Shown here piece by piece: positions 16,108-25,954 of a DNA stretch of 64,000 nt. Position 1 is the stretch's first letter. Each line of letters starts with the position of its first letter. The position numbers were made by a program, and so were the translations under genes. The notes below the pieces were generated by a model, which did not search any database, was not told the DNA's origin, and was given only the letters and a program-made list of their open reading frames with translations. Origin of the DNA: Streptomyces cavernae (GTDB lineage: Bacteria; Actinomycetota; Actinomycetes; Streptomycetales; Streptomycetaceae); assembly GCF_004023625.1 (NCBI RefSeq), contig NZ_RPDJ01000005.1, forward strand, positions 310,001 to 374,000. Reading direction: 5' to 3'.

Positions 16108-17079
16108 ATGACCCTGAGCATCGGCCCGCTGCGGGCCGAGCCCGGCCAGAAGACCCGCGGGAGCCTGCCCGCCGACCTCGGCTCCACGACGGTGGAGGTG
16201 CCCCTGATCCTCGTCAACGGATCCCGTCCCGGCCCAAGGGTGGTGATCACCGGCGGTGTCCACGGCGGCGAGTTCATCAGCCTCGACGCCACCACCCGCC
16301 TGGCCGGGCTGCTGGAACCGGACCAGGTCGCCGGCCAACTGGTGATCTGTCCCGTGGCCAATCCGCCGGCCGTTTACGGGGGCAGGCTCAACGTCTCCCC
16401 GCTGGACGGCGTGAACATCAACCGCGTCTTCCCCGGCGACAAGGACGGCGGCCCCACCGACCGGATGGCGGCCTGGCTGTTCGAGCACCTGATCGACGGC
16501 GCCGACGCCTATGTGGACCTGCACAGCGGCGGCATCGACCAGCATCTGCTCGACTTCGTCGGCTACCGCCTGACCGGCGACGACGAGCTCGACGCGAAGA
16601 ACAAGGCGATGGCCCACGCGGTCGGATACGAGCTGGTCATCTTCGGCACCAGCGCGGACGGCGGCAACAGCCACGCCGCGGCGAACCGTCAGCGTATCCC
16701 CGCGATCCTCGTCGAGACCGGTCAACTCGGCGACCGCGACCCCGCCACCGTGCGCAGGCTGCTCGACGCCTTGTACCGGATCCTGCACCACCTCGGCGTC
16801 ATCGAGGCGTCGGAGCACGTCAAGCCGGCGACCGTACAGCCGCGCGACTGGGTCTGGACGGGCGAGGTCGCCTCCCAGGTCACCGGTCTGTGGTATCCGG
16901 ACGCGGTCACCGGTGACGAGGTCACCGAAGGACAGACCATCGGCCGCATCATCGACCCGATCGAAGGCGCCGAGCACAAGGTCACCGCCACCGCCACCGG
17001 AAAGATCATCTACGGCATGAACGGACTCTCCGTCCGCCCCGGCACGGAACTCGCCGCCATCGCCACTCCGCACCACTGA
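16108..17079 (+). CDS. M14-family aspartoacylase/succinylglutamate desuccinylase-like deacylase 1 (323 aa)
   Basis: Zinc-dependent amidohydrolase of the AstE/aspartoacylase branch of M14. It shows GGVHGGEF (the HxxE zinc ligands), NRVFPGDKDGG, DLHSGG (third ligand region) and LVETGQLG (catalytic Glu). A lipoyl-like beta barrel follows from about residue 245 (GEVASQVTG...GKIIYG). Members deacylate N-acyl amino acids (N-acetylaspartate, N-succinylglutamate, N-acetyldiaminobutyrate). A second member of the family is encoded at 22555. About 22 bp around the end of the preceding gene are duplicated in the short spacer before this start. Confidence 0.8.
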   Translation: MTLSIGPLRAEPGQKTRGSLPADLGSTTVEVPLILVNGSRPGPRVVITGGVHGGEFISLDATTRLAGLLEPDQVAGQLVICPVANPPAVYGGRLNVSPLDGVNINRVFPGDKDGGPTDRMAAWLFEHLIDGADAYVDLHSGGIDQHLLDFVGYRLTGDDELDAKNKAMAHAVGYELVIFGTSADGGNSHAAANRQRIPAILVETGQLGDRDPATVRRLLDALYRILHHLGVIEASEHVKPATVQPRDWVWTGEVASQVTGLWYPDAVTGDEVTEGQTIGRIIDPIEGAEHKVTATATGKIIYGMNGLSVRPGTELAAIATPHH

Positions 17080-17156
17080 CGGGCCGCACGTTCGCCCGTT
17101 GATTCCCCCTGTCCCACCGAGCTGGTCCCCCATTGCGCTACTTCCAGGAGATTGTC

Positions 17157-18260
17157 ATGAGTGATGCCGTGATCGGTCGTAGAGCGCTTCTGCGCGGAGC
17201 AGGCGGCCTCGCCGCCCTCGCTGCTCTTCCCTCGCTCGCCGCCTGTGGCACAGGCACCAGCCGGTCCGTCGGCGGTGGCGGTAATGGCGGCGGCAAGACG
17301 GTGGTCGTCCGTGACAGCGGCGGTTCCTACGGCGCGGCCCTGCAGAAGGCGATCTACACGCCGTTCACCCAGGAGACCGGCATCCAGGTCAAGGTGCTGA
17401 ACCTGGACGACGCCCCGCTGCTGGCCCAGATCAAGCAGGGCCGCCCGCAGTGCGACCTCATCAACAACTCGATGATGTCCCACACCAAGTACCTGAAGCA
17501 GGACGCGCTGGAGGCGCTGGACCTGGAGCGGGTCAAGAGCGTGAAGAGCGCGAAGATCCCCGAGAACCAGATCACCGACCATGCCATCGGCAGCAGCTTC
17601 TACGGTCAGTGCATCGCGTACCGCACGGACGCCTTCGGCGGCAGGAAGCCGGAGTCGTGGGCGGACTTCTTCGACACCAAGGCGTTCAAGGGTGCCCGCG
17701 CGATGGTCCACCCGGACGGTGACCTGCCCGAGCTGGAGTTCGCGCTGCTGGCCGACGGTGTGCCGATGGACAAGCTGTACCCGCTCGATGTGGACCGCGC
17801 GTTCAAGGTGCTGACCCGGCTGCGCTCGAACATCAAGAAGTTCTGGGACAGCGGCCCGCTGCCCGGTGTGCTGCTCAGCCGCGAGGAGGTGACGATGTCC
17901 ACCGTCTGGGACGGCCGGATCGCCGATCTGCAGAAGCAGGGCGTCCCGGTGGAACGTCAGCTCAACGGCATGCGCCGCCAGTTCCAGGGCTATGCCATAG
18001 CCAAGGGCGCGGCCAACGTGGACAACGCCTACCAGCTCATGGACTTCTCGCTGCGTGCCGAGAGCCAGGCCAACCTGGCCAAGGCCTTCCCGTCGAACCC
18101 GTCGTCTCCGCTGGCCTACGAAAAGCTCACCGAGGCCGAGCGCAACGCGCTGGCGGGTGCGCCGCAGTACTACGACAAGGGTTTTGACGCGGATGTCGAC
18201 TGGTGGCTGAAGAACGAAGCGGCCGTCACCAAGCGCTGGCTGGAGTGGGCTCGTGGCTGA
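17157..18260 (+). CDS. Pot-type ABC transporter substrate-binding lipoprotein
   Basis: 367-aa extracellular binding protein of the spermidine/putrescine (PotD-like) class. The signal carries twin arginines at residues 8-9 (GRRALLRGAGG) and a lipobox ending in LAAC with Cys30, so export is probably by Tat and the protein is lipid-anchored. A Gly-rich linker follows. ATG 17157 was chosen because AGGAG sits at ideal spacing, whereas the frame extends 8 codons upstream to a TTG. Its stop overlaps the ATPase start by 8 bp. With the next three genes it makes a complete importer, probably for a cationic or N-acylated amine. Confidence 0.87.
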   Translation: MSDAVIGRRALLRGAGGLAALAALPSLAACGTGTSRSVGGGGNGGGKTVVVRDSGGSYGAALQKAIYTPFTQETGIQVKVLNLDDAPLLAQIKQGRPQCDLINNSMMSHTKYLKQDALEALDLERVKSVKSAKIPENQITDHAIGSSFYGQCIAYRTDAFGGRKPESWADFFDTKAFKGARAMVHPDGDLPELEFALLADGVPMDKLYPLDVDRAFKVLTRLRSNIKKFWDSGPLPGVLLSREEVTMSTVWDGRIADLQKQGVPVERQLNGMRRQFQGYAIAKGAANVDNAYQLMDFSLRAESQANLAKAFPSNPSSPLAYEKLTEAERNALAGAPQYYDKGFDADVDWWLKNEAAVTKRWLEWARG

Positions 18261-19392
18261 ATTCGGTGTTGCCACACCGTCTGTCAAGGTGGCCGGCGTC
18301 ACGCCGGCCACCGCGACCGGCAAAGCGCTGTCGGTAGTGGCCCTGCGCAAGACGTACGGGGACGTCGTCGCTGTTGACGAGGCGTCCATGGAGATCGCGG
18401 CCGGGGAGTTCGTCACCTTCCTCGGCTCCTCGGGGTCGGGCAAGACCACGACGTTGATGATGATCGCCGGGTTCTGCGAACCCGACTCCGGCACCATCAC
18501 CGTCGGCGGCCGCGACGTCACCCGCCTCGCGCCGCAGAAGCGGGGCCTGGGCTTCGTCTTCCAGCAGTACCTGCTCTTCCCGCACATGACGGTGCAGGAA
18601 AACGTCGCCTTCCCGCTCACCCTGCGCGGAGTGGGCAAGGACGAGATCCGCAAGCGGGTCGGGGAGACGCTGGAGATCGCCGGCCTGTCCGGGTTCGGCG
18701 GCCGCAAGCCGCGCGAGCTGTCCGGCGGTCAGCAGCAGCGGGTCGCCCTGTGCCGGGCGCTGGTCTACCGCCCGCCGGTCATCCTCATGGACGAACCGCT
18801 CGGCGCCCTGGACAAGAAGCTGCGCGACCAACTGCAGGTCGAGATCAAGACCATCCAGCAGGAACTCGGCCTGACCGTCATCTATGTGACGCACGATCAG
18901 GAAGAGGCGCTGGTCATGTCCGACCGCATCGCGGTGATGCGCAACGGCCTGATCGAGCAGTTCGACACCCCGAGGGAGCTGTTCGAACGGCCCAAGACCC
19001 CGTTCGTGGCGGACTTCCTCGGCGCGGCCAACTTCCTGCCCGGCCGCGTGGAGAAGCACGACGGCGAGCACACCCTGGTGCGCCTGGACAACTCCGGTGG
19101 CCTGATCACGGCGCGCCGTCATCAGCTCGCCCCCGGCACCGAGGTCAAGGTCGCCGTGCAGCCGGGCCGGCTGCGGGCCTGTGCCACCGACGACGGCTTC
19201 TGTACCGGCACGGTCGAGACCGCCACCTACGTCGGCACCCTGGTCCGTGCGGGCGTGCGCATCGACGGCAAGGAGGCGCCGCTGCTGCGCCTGGAGGTAC
19301 CGGCAGGCCGGGGCCCCGTCGCCGGCGAGCGGGTCGGGATCACCACCGACCCCGAGGACGTCAACCTCTTCGCCGACGAACAGGGCGGGTGA
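18253..19392 (+). CDS. Pot-type ABC transporter ATP-binding protein
   Basis: 379-aa ATPase with Walker A GSSGSGKTTT (about residues 58-67), Q-loop FVFQQYLLFPHM, signature LSGGQQQR, Walker B VILMDEPLGALD and switch His in YVTHDQEE. A C-terminal TOBE-like regulatory domain follows (about residues 280-375), as in PotA. The GTG start overlaps the end of the binding-protein gene. A 25-residue N-terminal extension precedes the nucleotide-binding domain. Confidence 0.9.
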   Translation: MAEFGVATPSVKVAGVTPATATGKALSVVALRKTYGDVVAVDEASMEIAAGEFVTFLGSSGSGKTTTLMMIAGFCEPDSGTITVGGRDVTRLAPQKRGLGFVFQQYLLFPHMTVQENVAFPLTLRGVGKDEIRKRVGETLEIAGLSGFGGRKPRELSGGQQQRVALCRALVYRPPVILMDEPLGALDKKLRDQLQVEIKTIQQELGLTVIYVTHDQEEALVMSDRIAVMRNGLIEQFDTPRELFERPKTPFVADFLGAANFLPGRVEKHDGEHTLVRLDNSGGLITARRHQLAPGTEVKVAVQPGRLRACATDDGFCTGTVETATYVGTLVRAGVRIDGKEAPLLRLEVPAGRGPVAGERVGITTDPEDVNLFADEQGG

Positions 19393-19395
19393 GCC

Positions 19396-20289
19396 ATGGC
19401 CGCCCTCACCGCCACCACTCCCGCGCCTGCCCGGCCGCGCAAGCTCCTCGCCTCACGCAGGACCCGGGTCGGGATCCTCTACGCGCTGCCGGTCGTCGTC
19501 TATCTGCTGCTGCTGTTCGTCTACCCGATCTTCAGCACGCTGCTGCTGAGCCTGAAGGACGCCGACGGATCGTTCACCCTGCACTGGTACGCCGACGCCC
19601 TCTCCGGCGTGAACCTGTCGGTGTTGTTCACCACGCTCAGGATCTCCGCCGAGACCGCCGTGCTGAGCCTGGTCTTCGGGTTCGTCCTGGCCCAGGCGAT
19701 CACCCGGCTCAAGCCGCTGTGGGCGGGACTTGCGATGCTGGTCGTGGTCGTCCCGCACTTCATCAGCGCCCTGGTACGCACCTACGGCTGGATCATCATG
19801 CTCGGCGACAAGGGCATGGTGAACGAGACCCTGGCGTGGGCGCCGGGGGCGCCGTTCCAGCTGCTCTACAACGAGTTGGGTGTGGTCATCGGCACCACGT
19901 CGATGATGCTCCCGTACACGGTGCTGCTGCTGTACGGGGTGATGCGTGGTGTGGACCGGCGCCTGCTGGCGGCCGCGGCCAGCATGGGCGCGGGCCGGGT
20001 GACGATCTTCTGCCGGGTGTACCTGCCGCTGGTCGGCCCCGGGCTTGCCAGTGCCGGACTGCTCAGCTTCATCCTCTCGCTGGGCTACTACATCACCCCC
20101 GCCCTGATGGGCGGACCCAACCAGACGATGATCGCCACCCTCATCAACCAGCAGGTGACCAAGGAAAACCAGTGGAACGGCGCGGCTGCGCAAGGCGTCA
20201 TCCTGCTGCTGCTCACCCTCGCCGGACTGCTGCTGGTCAAGCTCGTCAGCTCCCTCGGCGCGAGCCGTAAGAAGAGGAGTGGGTCCTGA
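19396..20289 (+). CDS. Pot-type ABC transporter permease (PotB-like)
   Basis: 297-aa inner-membrane permease with about six hydrophobic segments and a BPD-transport EAA-like loop (RLLAAAASMGAGRVTIFCRVYLP). It is preceded by the ATPase gene (3 bp gap) and its last base is the first base of the second permease gene, so the importer genes form one translational unit. The first of two permeases, like PotB. Confidence 0.88.
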   Translation: MAALTATTPAPARPRKLLASRRTRVGILYALPVVVYLLLLFVYPIFSTLLLSLKDADGSFTLHWYADALSGVNLSVLFTTLRISAETAVLSLVFGFVLAQAITRLKPLWAGLAMLVVVVPHFISALVRTYGWIIMLGDKGMVNETLAWAPGAPFQLLYNELGVVIGTTSMMLPYTVLLLYGVMRGVDRRLLAAAASMGAGRVTIFCRVYLPLVGPGLASAGLLSFILSLGYYITPALMGGPNQTMIATLINQQVTKENQWNGAAAQGVILLLLTLAGLLLVKLVSSLGASRKKRSGS

Positions 20290-21152
20290 TGGAGCTGCGC
20301 AAGAGTCTCGCCGGGCGGATCGCCCTGACCGCCGTCGCCACCGTGATCCTTTTGTTCCTGGCGCTGCCGATCGTCGTCATCCTCGTCACCTCCTTCAGCA
20401 ACAACGCCTTCGCGGCCTTCCCGCCCGAGGCATGGACGCTGAACTGGTACAAGGCCCTGTTCGCCGACGGCAGCAAGTGGCCGGCCGCCATGTCCCTGAG
20501 CGCCCTGGTCGCCGCCCTGAGCACCGTCTTCTCCCTCATCATCGGTGTCACCGCGGCGACCGCCCTGGTCCGCAGCGAACTCCCGCTGCGCTCGGCGGTC
20601 TTCGCCCTGGTCCTGGGACCGCTGGTCATCCCGCAGATCGTCACCGCGCTGGGGTTGTTCCTGCTGTTCGAGCCGGCAGCGATGCTGGGCAGCCCGATCG
20701 CCATCGCCCTGGGACACACCGTGCTCGCCTCGCCGATCGCGGTGCTGATCCTGATCGCGACCCTGCGCGGCATCGACGAACGCCTGGAGGACGCCGCCGC
20801 GAGCATGGGCGCCGGACGGCTGACGATCGCCCGGAAGATCACCTTCCCCCTGGCCGCGCCGGGAATGATCGCGGCGGCGATCTTCTCGTTCATCACCAGC
20901 TTCGACGAGTTCTACATCTCGCAGTTCCTCTCCTCGGTCGACACCGTCACCCTGCCGGTGCGGGTCTACAACTCGCTCACCTTCGAGATCGACCCCAGCG
21001 TGACCGCGGTCAGTGCGCTCCTCACTGCCTTCGCGATCCTCGCCCTCGGCCTGGTGGCCCTGGTGCGCTGGATCGGCTCCGGCCGGCAGGGCTCCCTGCT
21101 CTCGGTCGAGAACACGGCAGGCGTCGCCACCCCCGGAGGCGAGACCGTATGA
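20289..21152 (+). CDS. Pot-type ABC transporter permease (PotC-like)
   Basis: 287-aa second permease of the importer. It has about six membrane segments and the EAA-like loop RLEDAAASMGAGRLTIARKITFP. The ATG overlaps the preceding TGA (TGATG), with GAGGAG about 10 nt upstream. Its stop overlaps the ATG of the transaminase gene (ATGA), tying uptake and catabolism together. Confidence 0.88.
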   Translation: MELRKSLAGRIALTAVATVILLFLALPIVVILVTSFSNNAFAAFPPEAWTLNWYKALFADGSKWPAAMSLSALVAALSTVFSLIIGVTAATALVRSELPLRSAVFALVLGPLVIPQIVTALGLFLLFEPAAMLGSPIAIALGHTVLASPIAVLILIATLRGIDERLEDAAASMGAGRLTIARKITFPLAAPGMIAAAIFSFITSFDEFYISQFLSSVDTVTLPVRVYNSLTFEIDPSVTAVSALLTAFAILALGLVALVRWIGSGRQGSLLSVENTAGVATPGGETV

Positions 21153-22531
21153 CCGTCGCCACCGCTCAGCCGACCGCCGCCACCGCTCAGCGGCACCTGC
21201 TGCTGAACATGACCGCCAACGGATCGCTCGGCCCCGAGGGCGAGGACCTCCTCGTCGTGCGGCGAGGGGAGGGCCCGTACGTCGAGGACGCGGACGGCAG
21301 ACGCTACATCGACGGCCTGTCAGGGCTGTACTGCTGTCAGCTCGGCTACTCCTACGGTCCCGAATTCGCCGAGGCCGCCGAACGGCAACTGCGCGAGCTG
21401 TGCTACAGCCCGCTGTGGACCGGCTCCGCGCACCCGGCGGCGATCGAACTCGCCGAGCGGCTGTCCCGGATCGCCCCGGTGGACATCGAGCACACGTTCT
21501 TCTCGAGCGGTGGCGCCGAAGCCGTCGAGACCGCGTGGAAAATCGCCCGCCGGTACCACGCCCTGCGCGGGGAGCCGGGCCGCACCAAGGCCATCGCCCG
21601 GCGCGGCGCCTACCACGGGCTGACGGTGGGCGCCCTGTCGCTCACCGACGACCCCGGCCTGACGGAGCCGTACGGTCCGCCGGCGATCGACACCCGGTTC
21701 GTGTCGAACACCAGCCGTTTCGGTCTCGCACCCGAGTTCGCGGACGACGAGGTGTTCACGTCGTGGCTGCTCGCCGAGCTGGAGGCCACGATCCTGGCCG
21801 AGGGCCCGGAGACCGTCGCCATGCTGATCGCCGAGCCGGTGCAGAACCGGGGCGGATGCATCACCCCGCCCAAGGGTTACTGGCAGGGGTTGCGGGCGCT
21901 GGCCGACCGGTACGGCTTCCTGCTCGTCGCCGACGAGGTGATCACGGGCTTCGGCCGGGTCGGCGAGTGGTTCGGCGGTGACCTCTACGGGGCCCGCCCG
22001 GACATGGTCACCGTCGCCAAGGGCATCACCTCCGGATACGCCCCGCTGGGTGCGACTTTGGTCGGCACCAAGGTCACCGAGGTCATCAACCGGCCCGGTG
22101 AGGTGCTCAACCACGGCTACACCTTCGCCGGGCACCCGCTGAGCGCGGCCATCGCCCTGCGCAACCTCGAGATCATGGAACGGGACCGGATTCTGGACAA
22201 CGTCCGCGGTCTCCAGGGCGAGTTGGCGCAGCGCATGGCGGCTCTCAAGGACCTGAGAATCGTCGGCGACGTCCGCGGCACCGGGTTCTTCTACTCCTGC
22301 GAACTCGTCGGCGACCTCGACGGCGGCGGCTTCAGCGACCCCGCCCGCGCCGAACTGATCGTCGACCTGATCCCTCGCCGGCTGCGCGAGGCCGGCCTGC
22401 TGGCCCGCGTCTACAACCGCTCCGCGCCGCTGGTCCAGATCGCGCCCCCGCTGATCAGCGACCGGGCCGTCCTCGACCGTATCGCCGCGATCATCGCCGG
22501 CACCCTCGCCGAGGCGTCCGTTCGCATCTGA
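21149..22531 (+). CDS. Class III PLP aminotransferase (omega-amine:pyruvate type)
   Basis: 460-aa aminotransferase with GLSGLYCCQLGYSYG near the N-terminus, FFSSGGAEAVETAWKIAR (phosphate-binding), LLVADEVITGFGRVGEWFGG and VTVAKGITSGYAPLGA with the PLP lysine near residue 290. The N-terminal type resembles omega-amino acid/polyamine:pyruvate transaminases rather than GabT at 7176. The ATG overlaps the permease stop. It is followed 23 bp later by the second deacylase. It probably converts an imported primary amine, or one released by deacylation, to an aldehyde for the dehydrogenase at 23505. Confidence 0.85.
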   Translation: MTVATAQPTAATAQRHLLLNMTANGSLGPEGEDLLVVRRGEGPYVEDADGRRYIDGLSGLYCCQLGYSYGPEFAEAAERQLRELCYSPLWTGSAHPAAIELAERLSRIAPVDIEHTFFSSGGAEAVETAWKIARRYHALRGEPGRTKAIARRGAYHGLTVGALSLTDDPGLTEPYGPPAIDTRFVSNTSRFGLAPEFADDEVFTSWLLAELEATILAEGPETVAMLIAEPVQNRGGCITPPKGYWQGLRALADRYGFLLVADEVITGFGRVGEWFGGDLYGARPDMVTVAKGITSGYAPLGATLVGTKVTEVINRPGEVLNHGYTFAGHPLSAAIALRNLEIMERDRILDNVRGLQGELAQRMAALKDLRIVGDVRGTGFFYSCELVGDLDGGGFSDPARAELIVDLIPRRLREAGLLARVYNRSAPLVQIAPPLISDRAVLDRIAAIIAGTLAEASVRI

Positions 22532-22554
22532 TCCACGTTTTGGGAAGGAACCAC

Positions 22555-23508
22555 ATGTACTCCATCGGTCCCCTGACCGTCGCCCCGGGCGAGCGCGCCC
22601 AGGGCCTGATCCCGGTCGGCAGCAGCAGCTACGGCGTGGAGCTCGGCATTCCGCTGATCGTCGTCAACGGCGTGCAGGACGGTCCGGTCCTGTGCGTGGA
22701 CGCGGGCGTGCACGGCGACGAGTACGACGGCCAGGAGGCGATCCGCCGGGTCCTCGCGGAGATCGACCCGGCCACCCTGCGCGGCACCGTCGTCGGCATC
22801 CCCTGCCTGAACACCCCCGCCTTCGAGGCGGCGGCCCGCGCCAGCGGCATCGACCACCTCAACCTCAACCGCATCTTCCCGGGCGACGCGGAGGGCTCGT
22901 ACTCCCAGCGGCTGGCCGCCACCTTCGTCGAGAAGGTCGTCCCCGTCGTCGACGCCGTGGTCGACCTGCACACCGGCGGCGCCTACGGCGAGATCGCCCC
23001 GCTCGTCATCCTCCAGGGCGGTTACGAGGACCTGGCGACGGACATCGCCCTCGCCGCCGGGCACGAGCTGGTCTGGAAGGGCGGCAAGTGGGGCGGCACG
23101 GTCCGCCACCCCGTCCTCGAAGCCGGCAAGCCCGCCATCACCATCGAGTGCGGTGGCGCCACGTACCGCGAGGCCAACGTCGAGCACCACATGAACTCGA
23201 TCCGCAACATCCTGCGCAGCCTCAAGATGATCGACGGCGAGGCCGTGCTGCGGGACACCTACACGACCGTCTCCGGCACCTTCGCCCGGTCCGCCGCCGG
23301 CGGCTTCTTCGTCGCCCGCGCCGAGCCGGGGGAGACCTGCAAGGAAGGCGACCTGATCGCCACCATCACCGACCACTACGGCAACACGCTGGAGGAGGTC
23401 GTCGCCCCGCAGGAGGGCATCGTGCTCTGGGTGCGCCGCATCCGTACGGTCCGTCCGGGCGACGAGGTCGTCATCTTCGGTGAGGTCCTCGGGGAGATCC
23501 GGCCGTGA
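22555..23508 (+). CDS. M14-family aspartoacylase/succinylglutamate desuccinylase-like deacylase 2 (317 aa)
   Basis: Second AstE/aspartoacylase-type zinc enzyme: DAGVHGDEYDG (HxxE), NRIFPGDAEGS, DLHTGGAYGE and ITIECGGATYRE (catalytic Glu region), then a C-terminal beta domain (GGFFVARAEPGETCKEGD). It shares the plan of the 16108 protein but is clearly diverged, so it is probably not a recent duplicate. EutE/DoeB deacylases of ectoine degradation belong to the same branch. ATG 22555 is preceded by GGGAAGGAA. The stop overlaps the next GTG start. Confidence 0.82.
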   Translation: MYSIGPLTVAPGERAQGLIPVGSSSYGVELGIPLIVVNGVQDGPVLCVDAGVHGDEYDGQEAIRRVLAEIDPATLRGTVVGIPCLNTPAFEAAARASGIDHLNLNRIFPGDAEGSYSQRLAATFVEKVVPVVDAVVDLHTGGAYGEIAPLVILQGGYEDLATDIALAAGHELVWKGGKWGGTVRHPVLEAGKPAITIECGGATYREANVEHHMNSIRNILRSLKMIDGEAVLRDTYTTVSGTFARSAAGGFFVARAEPGETCKEGDLIATITDHYGNTLEEVVAPQEGIVLWVRRIRTVRPGDEVVIFGEVLGEIRP

Positions 23509-24962
23509 GCGCTGAACTTGAGCTGACCGAGCTGCTGATCAACGGCAAGCAGGTCCCGTCGGCCGACGGGCGCTCCTTCACCGTCGTGGACCCGTCCGAC
23601 GGGACGGCGATCGCCCAGGTGGCTCTGGGCGGCAAGGCGGACGTGGACCAGGCGGTGGCGGCGGCGAGAGCGGCCTTCACCTCCCCCGAGTGGGCCGGGA
23701 TGCGTGCCGCCGACCGGGGCCGGATCCTGTACCGGATCGCCGAGGCCATCCGCTACCAGGGCGAACGTCTGGCGCGGCTGGAGAGCCAGGACGTCGGCAA
23801 GCCGCTCCGCCAGGCCAAGGCCGATGTCGAAGCCGCGGCCCGCTACTTCGAGTTCTACGCGGGCGCCGCCGACAAGCTCGGCGGCACGACGATCCCGCTC
23901 GGCCCCGGCCTGATCGACTACACGGTCCGTGAGCCGATCGGTGTCTCCGGCCAGATCATCCCGTTCAACTACCCGCTGCAGAACACCGCGAGGGGCTCCG
24001 CCCCCGCGCTGGCCGCGGGCTGCACGGTGGTGCTCAAGCCGTCGCCGGAGGCGCCGCTCACCCCGCTGGAGATCGGCAGGATCGCCCTGGAGTGCGGTCT
24101 CCCGCCGGGCGTCCTGAACGTCGTCCCCGGCGACGGGGAGACGGGCGCGGCCCTCGCCGGCCACCCCGACATCAACCAGGTCACCTTCACCGGCTCGGTG
24201 CCCACCGGCATCAAGGTCGCCCAGGCGGCCGCGGCCAACGTGGTGCCTTCCGTAACGGAGTTGGGCGGCAAGTCGCCGGTCGTCGTCTTCGCGGACGCCG
24301 ACTTCGACCTCGCGCTGACCGCCGTCGCGGCCTCGGCCTTCGGCAACGCGGGCCAGACCTGCTCGGCGGGCACCCGGCTGCTGCTCCAGCGCGGCGCCGA
24401 GGAGTTCCTCGAGAAGCTGGTCGCGCACGCCGCGTCACTGCGCGTCGGCCCGGGGCTCAGCGACCCGGACATCGGTCCGCTGGTCGCCGCCCGGCAGCGC
24501 GACCGGGTGCTCAGCTACCTGGACGTGGCCCGGCAGGAGGGCGGGACGGTCCGCGTCGGCGGTGCCCCGTCCGACCCGGCGCTGGCCGACGGCTACTTCG
24601 TCGCGCCGACTGTCCTGACGGGCCTGACGAACGACGCCCGGTGCGCCCGGGAGGAGATCTTCGGCCCCGTCGTCACCGTCATCGAGTTCGACGAGGTCGA
24701 GGAGGCCCTGGACATCGCCAACGACAGTCCGTACGGCCTGGCCTCCTACGTCTGGACGCGTGACATCGACAAGGCGATGCGGCTGGCCGAGGGCATCCGG
24801 GCCGGTCAGGTCTACGTCAACGCCACCGGTGTCGGCACCGGTGTCGAGCTCCCCTTCGGCGGCTACAAGCACAGCGGCTGGGGCCGGGAGAAGGGCCTGG
24901 CAGGGCTGGACAGCTACCTGCAGACCAAGAACGTCTGCATCGGGTTCGGTAGCAGGTCATGA
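23505..24962 (+). CDS. Aldehyde dehydrogenase (485 aa)
   Basis: NAD(P)-dependent aldehyde dehydrogenase with PFNYPLQNTARG (cofactor site), TFTGSVPTG, ELGGKSPVVVF and FGNAGQTCSAGTR, with the nucleophile at Cys286. The family covers betaine-aldehyde, aminobutyraldehyde and related dehydrogenases, and the sequence does not decide the substrate. The GTG start overlaps the deacylase stop, and its own stop overlaps the next ATG. It likely oxidises the aldehyde made by the transaminase or the FAD oxidases of the island. Confidence 0.85.
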   Translation: MSAELELTELLINGKQVPSADGRSFTVVDPSDGTAIAQVALGGKADVDQAVAAARAAFTSPEWAGMRAADRGRILYRIAEAIRYQGERLARLESQDVGKPLRQAKADVEAAARYFEFYAGAADKLGGTTIPLGPGLIDYTVREPIGVSGQIIPFNYPLQNTARGSAPALAAGCTVVLKPSPEAPLTPLEIGRIALECGLPPGVLNVVPGDGETGAALAGHPDINQVTFTGSVPTGIKVAQAAAANVVPSVTELGGKSPVVVFADADFDLALTAVAASAFGNAGQTCSAGTRLLLQRGAEEFLEKLVAHAASLRVGPGLSDPDIGPLVAARQRDRVLSYLDVARQEGGTVRVGGAPSDPALADGYFVAPTVLTGLTNDARCAREEIFGPVVTVIEFDEVEEALDIANDSPYGLASYVWTRDIDKAMRLAEGIRAGQVYVNATGVGTGVELPFGGYKHSGWGREKGLAGLDSYLQTKNVCIGFGSRS

Positions 24963-25909
24963 GGTACCGCATCCTGGGCGGGCGTGGCCCGGCCGTGTCC
25001 GTCGTCGGTGTCGGCGGCAACAACTTCGGCTCCCGCCTCGACGAGGAGGGCACGAAGGCCGTCGTCCACGCGGCCCTGGATGCCGGGATCACCCTGTTCG
25101 ACACGGCGGACATGTACGGCGGGTCCGGCGAGAGCGGCAGCGGGCCCGGCGGCTCGCGCGGTGACGGCGAACGGCTCCTGGGTGCCGCCCTGAAGGGGCA
25201 CCGGGACCACGTCGTCCTGGCCACCAAGTTCGGTATGGAGATGGGCCCCGAGGCCGACCTGTACGGCCGGCGGGGCGCCCGCCCCTACATCCGGAACGCC
25301 GTCGAGGCGTCCCTGCGTCGGCTCGGCACCGACCGGATCGACCTGTACCAGTACCACGAGCCGGACGGCGTCACCCCGCTGGAGGAGACCGTCGCCGCGC
25401 TCCGGGAACTGGTGGAGGAGGGCAAGATCCGCTACATCGGCTGCTCCAACCTCCAGGCCGGCCGGCTCACGGACGCCTTCGTGTCCACGCAGGCCCGTTA
25501 CCACCTGCTCGACCGCAGTGTGGAGCAGGACCTGACCCCCGCCTGCCTGCGCCACGGCGTCGGCCTGCTGCCGTACTACCCGCTGGCCAACGGCCTGCTC
25601 AGCGGCAAGTACCGGCGCGGCGAGCGGCCCCCGCCCGGCAGCCGTCTGTCGTGGCGGCAGGGCTGGCTCACCGACGCGGCCCTCGACAAAGTGGAGGCGC
25701 TCACCGCGTACGGCGCCGAACGCGGCCTGACCCTCCTCCAGGTCGCCGTCGGCGGACTGGCGGCCCTGCCCGCCGTCGGCTCCGTCATCTGCGGCGCCAT
25801 GAACCCCGAACAGGTCACCGCGAACGCTGCGGCGGCCGACTGGATCCCCCACGCGGCCGACCTGGCCGCCCTGGACGCGATCGTCACCCCTGGCGAACGC
25901 GTCGTCTGA
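24959..25909 (+). CDS. Aldo/keto reductase
   Basis: 316-aa TIM-barrel NADPH oxidoreductase. It shows LFDTADMYGGSGESG (catalytic Asp and Tyr), VVLATKFG (Lys) and LYQYHEPD (His), which complete the tetrad, followed by IRYIGCSNLQ. It could reduce or oxidise a carbonyl intermediate of the pathway. It is linked by ATGA overlap to the dehydrogenase gene, and a 45-bp gap follows before the HAD gene. Confidence 0.85.
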   Translation: MRYRILGGRGPAVSVVGVGGNNFGSRLDEEGTKAVVHAALDAGITLFDTADMYGGSGESGSGPGGSRGDGERLLGAALKGHRDHVVLATKFGMEMGPEADLYGRRGARPYIRNAVEASLRRLGTDRIDLYQYHEPDGVTPLEETVAALRELVEEGKIRYIGCSNLQAGRLTDAFVSTQARYHLLDRSVEQDLTPACLRHGVGLLPYYPLANGLLSGKYRRGERPPPGSRLSWRQGWLTDAALDKVEALTAYGAERGLTLLQVAVGGLAALPAVGSVICGAMNPEQVTANAAAADWIPHAADLAALDAIVTPGERVV

Positions 25910-25954
25910 GTCCCCCACTCCCTCTGGAAATACGCGAGACTGAGGCTGAACACC

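Noticed and set aside
14905..17133. 742-aa minus-strand open frame
   Set aside because: Antisense shadow of the SolA-like oxidase and deacylase 1; low-complexity Gly/Val/Asp/His product without motifs.
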